Below, in pieces: positions 9,242 to 17,146 of a stretch of DNA of 64,000 nt. Under the pieces are notes generated by a model. It had not been told where the DNA came from and did not search any database. It saw only the letters and a list, made by a program, of their open reading frames with translations. The stretch covers positions 115,844-179,843 of the forward strand of contig NZ_JADCKQ010000008.1 in assembly GCF_016123485.1 (NCBI RefSeq), read 5' to 3'. Both the position numbers and the translations under genes were made by a program. This stretch comes from Halocynthiibacter styelae. GTDB lineage: Bacteria > Pseudomonadota > Alphaproteobacteria > Rhodobacterales > Rhodobacteraceae. Positions within the stretch are counted from its first letter, which is position 1. Every line of letters starts with the position of its first letter.

Positions 9242-11120
9242 ATGACCGACACACAGACACATTTACAGATTCTGGAAACAACGGATCTTCATGCGCATAT
9301 TTTTCCGTATGACTATTACAGCGATCAACCTGTAAAACACTTTGGCCTGACGCGACTGGCCTCTTTGATCCGTCTCCGCCGATCCGAAGCCAGGAATTCC
9401 CTGCTGTTTGACAATGGAGACTTTCTTCAGGGCACCCCGCTTGGGGATTATCTGGCGCATGAGGGCCGCCCAAAAAATGACATTCACCCCTTCATAAAAG
9501 CGATGAATGTTATCGGCTTTGATGCTGCGGTTCCGGGCAATCATGAATTCAACTACGGGCTGGAGTTTCTGAAACGTACAGCATCCGGTGCACTTTTCCC
9601 TTTCGTTTCAGCCAATGTGCTTACAGAAAAGGCCTTATCACCGCGGGAAGACACCCATCTGTTCAGGCCTTACACCATTCTTGAAAAAAAAGGTGGCTGA
9701 TCGATCTGGGATAGAACGTCTGATCCGGGTTGGTGTGATAGGGTTTACGCCGCCTCAGATCATGATCTGGGATCATCACCTGACGGGACAGATAGAAACG
9801 CGGAACATCCTTGAAACCGCCATTGCATGGGTGCCGGAAATGAAAGCGGCGGGTGCTGACCTTATCATTGCGTTGAACCATTCAGGCATTGGTTTCACCG
9901 ATCATCCTGGGGATCAGGAAGATGCAGGGCTTCAACTCGCGGCTCTGCACGGGATTGATGTCATTTTATGTGGGCACCAACACCTGCTTTTCCCATCTGA
10001 CAGCTTTTCGGGACGAAAAGGCGTTGATGTAAAGGTCGGCACATTGCACGGCAAACCCGCCGTTATGGCCGGATTTGCCGGTTCACATCTTGGCGTGATT
10101 GATCTGAAGTTGGATTTTGAGGGGGGCCAATGGAAAATTATTGAACACAAGAGCAGCCTTTGTCAGGTTGCGCCGCCTGCCCCCAGCCAGGATATAACCC
10201 CTTGTGTTCCCGAAAGGCCCGAGGTGGCTGCTGTCGCGATTGAAGCACACAAACAAACACTCGCATATATCAGGCGGCCAGTCGGAAGCATTGATACGCC
10301 CCTGCACAACTACTTCGCTTTTGCCGGCCACGCACCATCTGTTGACATTATCTGCGCAGCACAAGCCTTTCACATCCGGAACGCATTATCCCGGACAGAA
10401 TATGCATCGCTGCCTCTTCTGTCCGCCTCAGCCCCCCTGAAAGCCGGCGCCCGTGGAGGCCCCGACTATTATACGCATGTTAAGCCGGGCAGTATCACAT
10501 ATCGGGATATCGCTGATTTATATTTGTATCCGGACACCATCTGTGCCGTCTGTGTGACCGGGGCGGGCCTGCGCGCCTGGCTTGAACGTTCTGCCGCAGC
10601 TTTCAGAAGGATCACGCGAGGCATGAAAAACCAGCAGCTGATTCAGCCCGATTTCCCAGGGTATAATTTCGATATAATTCAGGGCGTGCAGTACCAGATT
10701 GACCCCGTGCGCCCGGCCGGATTTTCACCCGAAGGAAGCGCGCTGGCATCCTCATCCGGGCGCATCCGGAACCTGACGTGGAAAGGCGTGCCGGTCCGTG
10801 ACACCCAGAAATTTGTGGTGGCGACAAATCACTATCGGGCCTCTGGCGGTGGGAATTTTCCGGGGTTAAGTCGCAATTCCGTAATTTATGACAGCCGTGA
10901 CAGCATCCGGGACATTCTTGTAACGTATTTCAGATCGCACCCGGATCTGCGATTTACTGCCCGTAGCCCCTGGCAGTTTTCTTCACATCCAGACACCAAG
11001 GCTGAGTTTGAAAGTAACCCCGAAGCCGTACGATACCTTTCAAAGACCGGGACTCCCGGCATCATCGCCGCGGGGCCCGGCCCTGACGGATTTGGAAAAT
11101 ATCAGCTTCGCTTTTTCTGA
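9242..11120 (+). pseudogene. cpdB: 2',3'-cyclic-nucleotide phosphodiesterase/3'-nucleotidase, frameshifted
   Basis: Metallophosphatase plus 5'-nucleotidase C-terminal domain; homologues degrade 2',3'-cyclic nucleotides. The N-terminal part has metal motifs ETTDLHAH, FDNGDFLQGTPLGDY and PGNHEFNYG; the rest has ALNHSG, ILCGHQH and, near the end, TNHYRASGGGNF. The frame is broken at an eight-A run (9684-9691): as read, translation stops at 9700, whereas seven A would give a continuous ILEKKVADRS join. No signal peptide is seen. Start taken at the MTDTQTHLQIL methionine; its ribosome site is weak. It could be a real pseudogene, a sequencing error, or be rescued by slippage. Confidence 0.85.
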
Positions 11121-11127
11121 ACATCCG

Positions 11128-11889
11128 TCAGAAGTAGCTGCGTACAAGTGCGCCTGATAAAAGCGTCCAGCCGTCAGCAACCACAAAGAACGCCAGCTTA
11201 AACGGCAGGGAAACCACAGCCGGCGGGACCATCATCATGCCCATCGACATCAGTATCGCGGCGACAACCAGATCAATGATCAGGAAGGGCAGGAATACCA
11301 GAAATCCGATTTCGAAGGCTCTGGAGATTTCACTGAGCAGAAAAGAAGGCACCATAACAGATAAGGCGGTATTCCGATTCAGATCAGCCGGGTCCCCGGG
11401 CCGCAGTTCTGCAAGGGCTTCATATGTGTCTGGTTCAATTCTGGCGATCATAAACCCCCGGAACGGATCCAGCGCCTGATTAAAGGCCTGTTCTACCTCA
11501 ATATCTCCGGCAAGGAGCGGATCTATCCCGCCCCGCCAGGAGGCAGTAAACACAGGTTCCATAACAAAATATGTCAAAAACAACGCCAGACTGACAATCA
11601 GCATATTCGGCGGCGCCTGCTGCAACCCAATGGCCTGACGCAGAATGGACAGAACCGTCACAATAAACGGGAAGCAGGTGATCATGATAGCCAGCCCCGG
11701 CACAACGGATAGCAATGTGATCAGAATAAACAGCTGAATACCGCGTGCCGTCAGTGAACTGCCTTCTCCGAACGACACACTCAGGTCCTGTGCGGATGCA
11801 GGTTGGGATAATACGATAAAAAGCAAACTAAAAATCGCGATATATATGTCAAAAGAAGGCAGGATCTGCCTTAGTCGCACAGGTCTCAT
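11128..11889 (-). CDS. fliP: Flagellar export apparatus membrane protein FliP
   Basis: Core component of the export gate of the flagellar type III secretion system. About 253 residues: signal-like N-terminus ending QPASA, then the FliP segments FILITLLSVVPGLAIMITCF, VTVLSILRQAIGLQQAPPNM and a C-terminal DLVVAAILMSMGMMMVPP. I use the ATG at 11889, directly after the fliN stop; an in-frame ATG at 11916 inside fliN is an alternative. Last gene of the fliF-fliH-fliN-fliP run. Confidence 0.93.
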   Translation of the reverse strand: MRPVRLRQILPSFDIYIAIFSLLFIVLSQPASAQDLSVSFGEGSSLTARGIQLFILITLLSVVPGLAIMITCFPFIVTVLSILRQAIGLQQAPPNMLIVSLALFLTYFVMEPVFTASWRGGIDPLLAGDIEVEQAFNQALDPFRGFMIARIEPDTYEALAELRPGDPADLNRNTALSVMVPSFLLSEISRAFEIGFLVFLPFLIIDLVVAAILMSMGMMMVPPAVVSLPFKLAFFVVADGWTLLSGALVRSYF

Positions 11890-11890
11890 G

Positions 11891-12190
11891 TTACAGTCCG
11901 TTCTGCAGATCTGCAATTTCTGTCAGACGGACAGCAAGCTGACCATTCGGATCATCTTCGACTTCCTGAAGCTCCCCGCGTGCAATCAGCTTATCACCGA
12001 CGTATAGCTCCACGGGGTCATCCACTCCCCGATCCAGCGGCAGAACAGCATCCGGCCCAAGCAACAGCAGTTCTTTGACCATCGGGCGCGCACGGCCCAC
12101 CGAAATCGTAATTTCGATCGGAACCTGGTTAAATGGATTGTCCTGATTTGACAGTTCATTCAGGGCATCAGTATCAAGATTATCATTCAT
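11891..12190 (-). CDS. fliN: Flagellar motor switch protein FliN
   Basis: C-ring component that helps set rotation direction and receives export substrates. The 99-residue product is a short acidic leader followed by a SpoA domain (PIEITISVGRARPMVKELLLLG, then ELYVGDKLIARGEL). Length is normal for a minimal FliN. The start abuts the stop of the FliH-like gene and the stop lies 2 bp from the fliP start, so the operon is tightly coupled. Confidence 0.92.
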   Translation of the reverse strand: MNDNLDTDALNELSNQDNPFNQVPIEITISVGRARPMVKELLLLGPDAVLPLDRGVDDPVELYVGDKLIARGELQEVEDDPNGQLAVRLTEIADLQNGL

Positions 12191-12793
12191 TTATACGACC
12201 TTTTCATTCAGATTGAAAAATCCCTCAGTTTTCTCCTGTGCCGCAGCAAGGACCCCCGAAAGATCCACAATCTGCTCCCCTTCAGCGAACACCAGCCGTG
12301 CCTGTCCTTCCCCAAGCGAAGCTTCGCCAACGACGACCACATCAAGACTATTTTGCGCGGGCAGAAGGTTTTCCACACTTTGTGCATTGGCAGGATGAAC
12401 CTGCAGTTCAATCCTGGTATTCACGTCGGAACGGGCAATCTCAGTGATTTGTTCGGCGATCATGGCCGGCAGATTTTCCGCCGCAATCCGGGGCATTATC
12501 TTTTCCATAAGCTCACTGAAAACAGCGCGCATGTCCTTCAGAACCTGTGCGCGGGCCTCATGAAAGGTGAAGGAAAGCTCCTGCAGGTTCCGCGCCAGTT
12601 CAACCGATACATTGTCAAGGTTTTCCGCATGCGATTTTGCGGCATCATCCCAGCCAGCTTTGTAGCCGTTTTCAAAGGCCTCAAGCTTTGCCTCTTCTGA
12701 CTGAACATGATCCTGAGCCGCCGGTTGAGCGCCTGCAGGTGCCGACGCCCTTACTGGCTGTATGTCAAATTCTTCCAGCTTCAGAGGTGCCAT
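12191..12793 (-). CDS. fliH: FliH-like flagellar export ATPase regulator
   Basis: 200-residue protein with a Gly-rich helix start (FENGYKAGWDDAAK), a long amphipathic helical region and a C-terminal alpha/beta part (TRIELQVHPANAQSVENLL, then GQARLVFAEGEQIVDLS) as in FliH/YscL stators that hold the export ATPase at the C ring. Sequence is diverged, so the name rests on layout and position between fliF and fliN. Overlaps fliF by one base. Confidence 0.75.
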   Translation of the reverse strand: MAPLKLEEFDIQPVRASAPAGAQPAAQDHVQSEEAKLEAFENGYKAGWDDAAKSHAENLDNVSVELARNLQELSFTFHEARAQVLKDMRAVFSELMEKIMPRIAAENLPAMIAEQITEIARSDVNTRIELQVHPANAQSVENLLPAQNSLDVVVVGEASLGEGQARLVFAEGEQIVDLSGVLAAAQEKTEGFFNLNEKVV

Positions 12794-14460
12794 CAGGTGG
12801 TTTCCTCAGATGTTTCCATCCAGCTGCGCAGCACTTCAACTGCTTCTTCCTGGCGGTCTTCAATCATATCCTTCAGCCGTGCGACCGGGTCACCGCCTGT
12901 GAAATCATCAGGCAAATCAAAATCATCAACAACCGACATCCCGCCTTCTGGTACAAAGCTGCTGTCAATTTCGCCTGTCAGGATCTGCCCTGGCAGTTCT
13001 GGCAAACTGCCAGGCGGCGGAGGAGAGACATTAAATTCAGGAATCTGAGGTGCCGGCGCATCCGATGCCGCAGGGGCCGGAAGCCCTGCTGGTGCAGATG
13101 CGACTGTCTGCTGAACCAGCGGCGCTGTCAGAATTGGTTTAACAACAAAAATCCCCAAAAGAATTGCGGCAATCGCCAGAACGGTCAGCTGAACAATTGT
13201 CATAACGTCGATATGCATATTCTGCATAAACCCGGAGATCGGCTCTGATCCGGCAGTGGCAACAGGTTCAAACTGAAGCGAGCGGATGGTAATTTCATCT
13301 CCGCGGGATTCCGTAAATCCAACTGCAGAGGCCACCAGTTCCCGAAGCACAGCCAGTTCTTCATCGCTCCGGGGTGTCAGAACTGTTTCCCCCACGCCAT
13401 CCAGAGTGGACACACCATTCACGAGAACTGCAACACTCAGCCGTCTGATTGCACCCGGCTGGCGCAGCACTTCCCTTTGTGTTTCAGATATCTCGAAATT
13501 TGTACGCTCGCGGGTTTCGTTCGCCCGGGCATTCGAAGAACCACCGGCCCCGGCGACATCACCTTCCGGAAAATTGCTGGCAACAGACACCCCGCCACTG
13601 CGGCTGTCTTCAGTATTATTTGACGTTTCGGTGGTGTCAGTGCTGATCGCCACACGGGATTCCGGGTCAACCGTGCGCTCAACAATGGTTTCCTGTTCGG
13701 TCACAGTTTCTACGCTGACTTCGACCACCGCATTGCCTGGCCCGACCCTCGCTTCCAGCAAACGGCTGACAGCATCTTTCAGCATGGCTGCCCTGTCGTT
13801 CCCGGCGATCCGGGATGTGGCATCATCTGCGCCGATAACCTTGCCGCTTTGCGCATCGATCACGGATACGGAATCGGGGTTAAGCCCGGAAACAGCAGAA
13901 GCTACCAGATTGCGCAAAGCCTGGGCATGCGCCGTCGAAAATCCGCTGCCTGAAGGGGTTACAGTTACAGAAGCTGAACGCCGAGATTCCCGGCGAAAAG
14001 ACCCTGTCGCCATGTTTGAAATGTGAACCCGGGCATTGCGCACCGCAGAACTTGCAACAATCGTACGCGCCAGTTCACCTTCTTTTGCACGCCAGTAGGC
14101 CGCGTCAAACATCTGTGACGTGGTTCCGAATCCAGACAGATTATCAAGCAATTCATACCCGGCTCCACCGGTCGCGGGCAGCCCTTCGCTGGCAAGCGTC
14201 ATACGCAATGTATCGCGTTGGTCACCTTCGACATAAATCGAATTGCCGCGCACTTCATATTTCACCCCACGCTGTTCCAGCGCAGACACAACATCCCCAG
14301 CAGCGGAAGCTTCCAGCCCCGCATAGAGCAGTGACATGCCTGGTGTGGCAGCAATTCGGGTTAGGGCCAGAACAGCGGCGAACATGGCCAGCGTGGCGAC
14401 CATAACAGTGATTCGACGGCGACCATCAAGACCGGCCCAGACAGAAATGACCTGCTGCAA
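12793..14460 (-). CDS. fliF: Flagellar MS-ring protein FliF
   Basis: Forms the MS ring of the basal body in the inner membrane. 555 residues: first membrane segment (ITVMVATLAMFAAVLALTRI), ring-building motifs including LYAGLEASAAGDVVSALEQR and ARVHISNM, a second membrane segment (IVQLTVLAIAAILLGIFVVK) near residue 435, and an acidic C-terminus that in the family binds FliG. First gene of the minus-strand flagellar operon, divergent from fliL with a CtrA-like box between. Confidence 0.93.
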   Translation of the reverse strand: MQQVISVWAGLDGRRRITVMVATLAMFAAVLALTRIAATPGMSLLYAGLEASAAGDVVSALEQRGVKYEVRGNSIYVEGDQRDTLRMTLASEGLPATGGAGYELLDNLSGFGTTSQMFDAAYWRAKEGELARTIVASSAVRNARVHISNMATGSFRRESRRSASVTVTPSGSGFSTAHAQALRNLVASAVSGLNPDSVSVIDAQSGKVIGADDATSRIAGNDRAAMLKDAVSRLLEARVGPGNAVVEVSVETVTEQETIVERTVDPESRVAISTDTTETSNNTEDSRSGGVSVASNFPEGDVAGAGGSSNARANETRERTNFEISETQREVLRQPGAIRRLSVAVLVNGVSTLDGVGETVLTPRSDEELAVLRELVASAVGFTESRGDEITIRSLQFEPVATAGSEPISGFMQNMHIDVMTIVQLTVLAIAAILLGIFVVKPILTAPLVQQTVASAPAGLPAPAASDAPAPQIPEFNVSPPPPGSLPELPGQILTGEIDSSFVPEGGMSVVDDFDLPDDFTGGDPVARLKDMIEDRQEEAVEVLRSWMETSEETT

Positions 14461-14521
14461 TTTAATACTCCTGTAAAGACGCGGCTTCTGCCCGTCATGT
14501 CTTCACATTCCCTCAACAGCC

Positions 14522-14536
14522 TTAACAATCGGTTAG
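14522..14536. promoter_or_regulatory. CtrA-like binding site between fliF and fliL
   Basis: TTAA, seven bases, TTAG: one mismatch to the alphaproteobacterial CtrA full site TTAA-N7-TTAA. It lies in the 121-bp divergent intergenic region and could serve both flagellar operons. CtrA control of flagellar genes is established in Rhodobacterales; its role here is inferred. Confidence 0.55.
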
Positions 14537-14581
14537 CTCTTGGCAGCCTATAGTCGTGAGGAAGCAAAAAACCGGTGCACT

Positions 14582-15082
14582 ATGGCGGACGACGAAACAT
14601 CAGATGGGACCGAGGAAGACGGTCCGGCAAAAAAATCCAAACTCCCGCTTATCATCGGGGCGGTCCTTGCCTGCGCAGGGGCTGGCGGAGGCTTTTTTGC
14701 AGCGTCCAGTGGTCTGATCCTTGGGAGCGACGCCGCACCAGAAATGGCCGAGGAAGAACCCATTCTTGTAGAACCTCTGAATGGAATTGCATTTATTGAA
14801 CTTGACCCGCTGGTCATCAATCTGCGTCAAAGTTCCCGCACCGCACATCTGCGCTTTGTTGCGCATCTTGAAGTGAACCAACAGGCTGAAGCAGATGTCA
14901 CGCTTTTGCTGCCCCGTATTCTTGATGTGCTGAACAACTATCTGCGGGCGGTGGATCTTGAAGAACTTGAACAACCCGGCTCTCTGATCCGGCTGCGGTC
15001 TCAGATGCTGCGCAGGATACAGATCGTCGCGGGGGAAGAACGGGTCAGAGACCTGCTTATATCTGAATTTGTCGTAAATTAG
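14582..15082 (+). CDS. fliL: Flagellar basal-body protein FliL
   Basis: Inner-membrane protein that surrounds the stator. 166 residues: charged cytoplasmic leader with KKSK, one membrane segment (LPLIIGAVLACAGAGGGFFA) and a periplasmic FliL domain with the typical ending RIQIVAGEERVRDLLISEFVVN. I use the ATG at 14582 (MADDETSDG); the frame is open from 14540 but without support. First gene of the plus-strand motor operon. Confidence 0.85.
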   Translation: MADDETSDGTEEDGPAKKSKLPLIIGAVLACAGAGGGFFAASSGLILGSDAAPEMAEEEPILVEPLNGIAFIELDPLVINLRQSSRTAHLRFVAHLEVNQQAEADVTLLLPRILDVLNNYLRAVDLEELEQPGSLIRLRSQMLRRIQIVAGEERVRDLLISEFVVN

Positions 15083-15091
15083 GGGAACAAC

Positions 15092-15532
15092 ATGAACTTG
15101 ATCGCCGATATTCTTCTTGTTGCTGGTGTCCTGGGGGCATCTCTTTATTGTTTTGTTCTTTCCCGCAGACTGCAGAAATTTAATGATCTCGAACAAGGGG
15201 TCGGGGGCGCGGTGGCTGTCCTTAGTATGCAGGTTGATGACATGACCAAAACCCTGAAAGAGGCACAAACCGCTGCGATTTCATCAACTGACTCACTGGG
15301 GGAACTGACCGGTCGTGCGGAAACTGCAGCCCGCCGGCTGGAACTTCTGGTCGCATCTATGCATGATCTTCCCGCCCCGCCAGAGACACAGCCACACAAA
15401 ACATCTGCCCCGGTGCAACCGCCGGCAGCGAAACAACAAAACGCGACGCCCCCGATGCAGGACACAGACAGTGAACCCTCTGACATTCTCTTTCTGCGTC
15501 ATCCTCGCCCTGCTGCCGAGGTCGCACAATGA
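15092..15532 (+). CDS. Small membrane protein of the flagellar cluster
   Basis: 146 residues: a single N-terminal membrane segment (IADILLVAGVLGASLYCFVL), a predicted coiled-coil stretch to about residue 90, then a Pro/Ala-rich tail. No enzyme motif. Its fixed place between fliL and the MotE-like gene suggests a role in stator or basal-body assembly, but that is inference. The stop overlaps the next start (ATGA). Confidence 0.7.
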   Translation: MNLIADILLVAGVLGASLYCFVLSRRLQKFNDLEQGVGGAVAVLSMQVDDMTKTLKEAQTAAISSTDSLGELTGRAETAARRLELLVASMHDLPAPPETQPHKTSAPVQPPAAKQQNATPPMQDTDSEPSDILFLRHPRPAAEVAQ

Positions 15533-16182
15533 AACGCCTTTTCCGAAGAAAGTCAGAAACTGAGAGCGCACATTCAAAGTCGCAACACAGGCAGAAAAAG
15601 CGAAGCCGGAAGAAAGGTCGCGGGGCCCTGCTAACGGTCATGATGCTGTTTCTTTTGTCGGCACTGGCCCGTCTGAGCGGAGAAACCGGGCAGGCAATCG
15701 CGCGGGAAATTTCGGAGATGACTGAAGAAACATCAGGCAAAGGTCATGTGCGTCAAAGCTGCATTCCTCCGGAAGATGGCATTGCTGACCTGTTACATGA
15801 CCTGGATCTCAGGCAGGTCAGGCTGGAAGCCAGAGAACGCCACATCGAAGACCGGATGCAGGCCCTGAACGTGGCCCAGGTTGCATATGAAGCAAATATT
15901 GACCGTCTGATCGCAGCAGAGAATGCCTTGCAGGCTACAATGTCGCGATCTTCAACCGCTGCAGAAGATGACCTGACACGACTGACTTCGGTTTATGAGA
16001 ACATGAAGCCCAAAGATGCAGCCGCACTATTTGAGACTATGGATAATGAATTCGCCGCTGGATTTCTGGGCCGTATGCGCCCTGATGCGGCGGCAGCTGT
16101 ATTTGCCGGCCTTGAGCCAGAAACTGCTTATCGCATCAGTATTGTTCTGGCCGGACGAAATGCCAATGCACCGCGAGAATAA
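15529..16182 (+). CDS. MotE-like periplasmic chaperone (MgtE-N domain)
   Basis: 217 residues: basic cytoplasmic leader, a membrane segment (ALLTVMMLFLLSALARL), a coiled coil (about 90-150) and a C-terminal MgtE-N-type helical domain (YENMKPKDAAALFETMDNEF, then MRPDAAAAVFAGLEPETAYR). This layout matches MotE, the chaperone that folds and targets MotC in rhizobia. Position just before motA fits a motor role. Confidence 0.75.
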   Translation: MKRLFRRKSETESAHSKSQHRQKKRSRKKGRGALLTVMMLFLLSALARLSGETGQAIAREISEMTEETSGKGHVRQSCIPPEDGIADLLHDLDLRQVRLEARERHIEDRMQALNVAQVAYEANIDRLIAAENALQATMSRSSTAAEDDLTRLTSVYENMKPKDAAALFETMDNEFAAGFLGRMRPDAAAAVFAGLEPETAYRISIVLAGRNANAPRE

Positions 16183-16276
16183 GCACATCTTGTGACAGAA
16201 TTTTTTAACTATCTTCTGCAAGGTTGAAGAGACTTTCCCCGCAGATTTAATTCTGCCCCTGGTTGGAGCCTGCGTC

Positions 16277-17146
16277 TTGATTGGCATTGTCGGTATTATA
16301 ATCATTTTCGTCATGGTCTTTGGCGGATATCTCGCCGCGGGCGGGAAAATGGGTGTTATTCTGAAAGCACTTCCATTTGAGATGATGATGATCGGCGGCG
16401 CTGCTGTTGGCGCAACGGCCCTGTCAAACGATATGGGCGGCATCAAACATACGCTCAAAGACATTGGGAAAGTCTTCAAAGGCACGAAATGGGCTCCCGA
16501 AGACTATCGGGATCTTCTTTGCCTTCTGTTTGAACTGATCCGGCTGGCCCGCCAAAATCCGGTGGGGCTGGAAGAACATATTGAACAACCAGACACATCG
16601 CCGATCTTTGGGAAATATGGAAAAATTCTGTCCGACAAAGAAGCCGTAAACCTGATTTGTGACACGATGCGTTCGGCCTCCATGAACTATGATGATCCCC
16701 ATCAGGTCGAAGAGGTTCTGGAAAAACGTATGGATTCCAACCTGCATCATGCGCTTCATTCCAGCCATGTTCTCCAATCGCTCGCAGATGGTCTGCCAGC
16801 GCTGGGAATTGTGGCCGCGGTTCTGGGCATTATCAAAACGATGGGGTCAATTGATCAACCGCCCGAAGTTCTTGGTAAAATGATTGGCAGCGCGCTTGTC
16901 GGAACATTCCTTGGGGTTTTTCTGGCCTATGGCATTGTTGGGCCTATGGCTTCACGGGTAAAAACGGTTGTCGAAGATGACGCCCATTTTTATCAGCTGA
17001 TCCGGGAAGTCCTGGTCGCAAACCTGCACAACCACGCAACAAACATCTGTATCGAAGTCGGGCGACAGAACACACCAGGCCAGAACCGGCCATCCTTCTC
17101 AGAGTTGGAAGATGCTCTCAAAGAAGTTAAGAAAGGAGCCGCCTGA
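16277..17146 (+). CDS. motA: Flagellar motor stator protein MotA
   Basis: Proton-channel stator subunit. 289 residues with four membrane segments: an N-terminal pair (IGIVGIIIIFVMVFGGYLAA and the region around MMIGGAAVGAT) and a C-terminal pair (LPALGIVAAVLGIIKTMGS and GSALVGTFLGVFLAYGIVGP). The start is TTG, chosen because GGAG lies 8 bp upstream and the protein then begins at the family N-terminus. No motB homologue is visible in the window. Confidence 0.92.
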   Translation: MIGIVGIIIIFVMVFGGYLAAGGKMGVILKALPFEMMMIGGAAVGATALSNDMGGIKHTLKDIGKVFKGTKWAPEDYRDLLCLLFELIRLARQNPVGLEEHIEQPDTSPIFGKYGKILSDKEAVNLICDTMRSASMNYDDPHQVEEVLEKRMDSNLHHALHSSHVLQSLADGLPALGIVAAVLGIIKTMGSIDQPPEVLGKMIGSALVGTFLGVFLAYGIVGPMASRVKTVVEDDAHFYQLIREVLVANLHNHATNICIEVGRQNTPGQNRPSFSELEDALKEVKKGAA

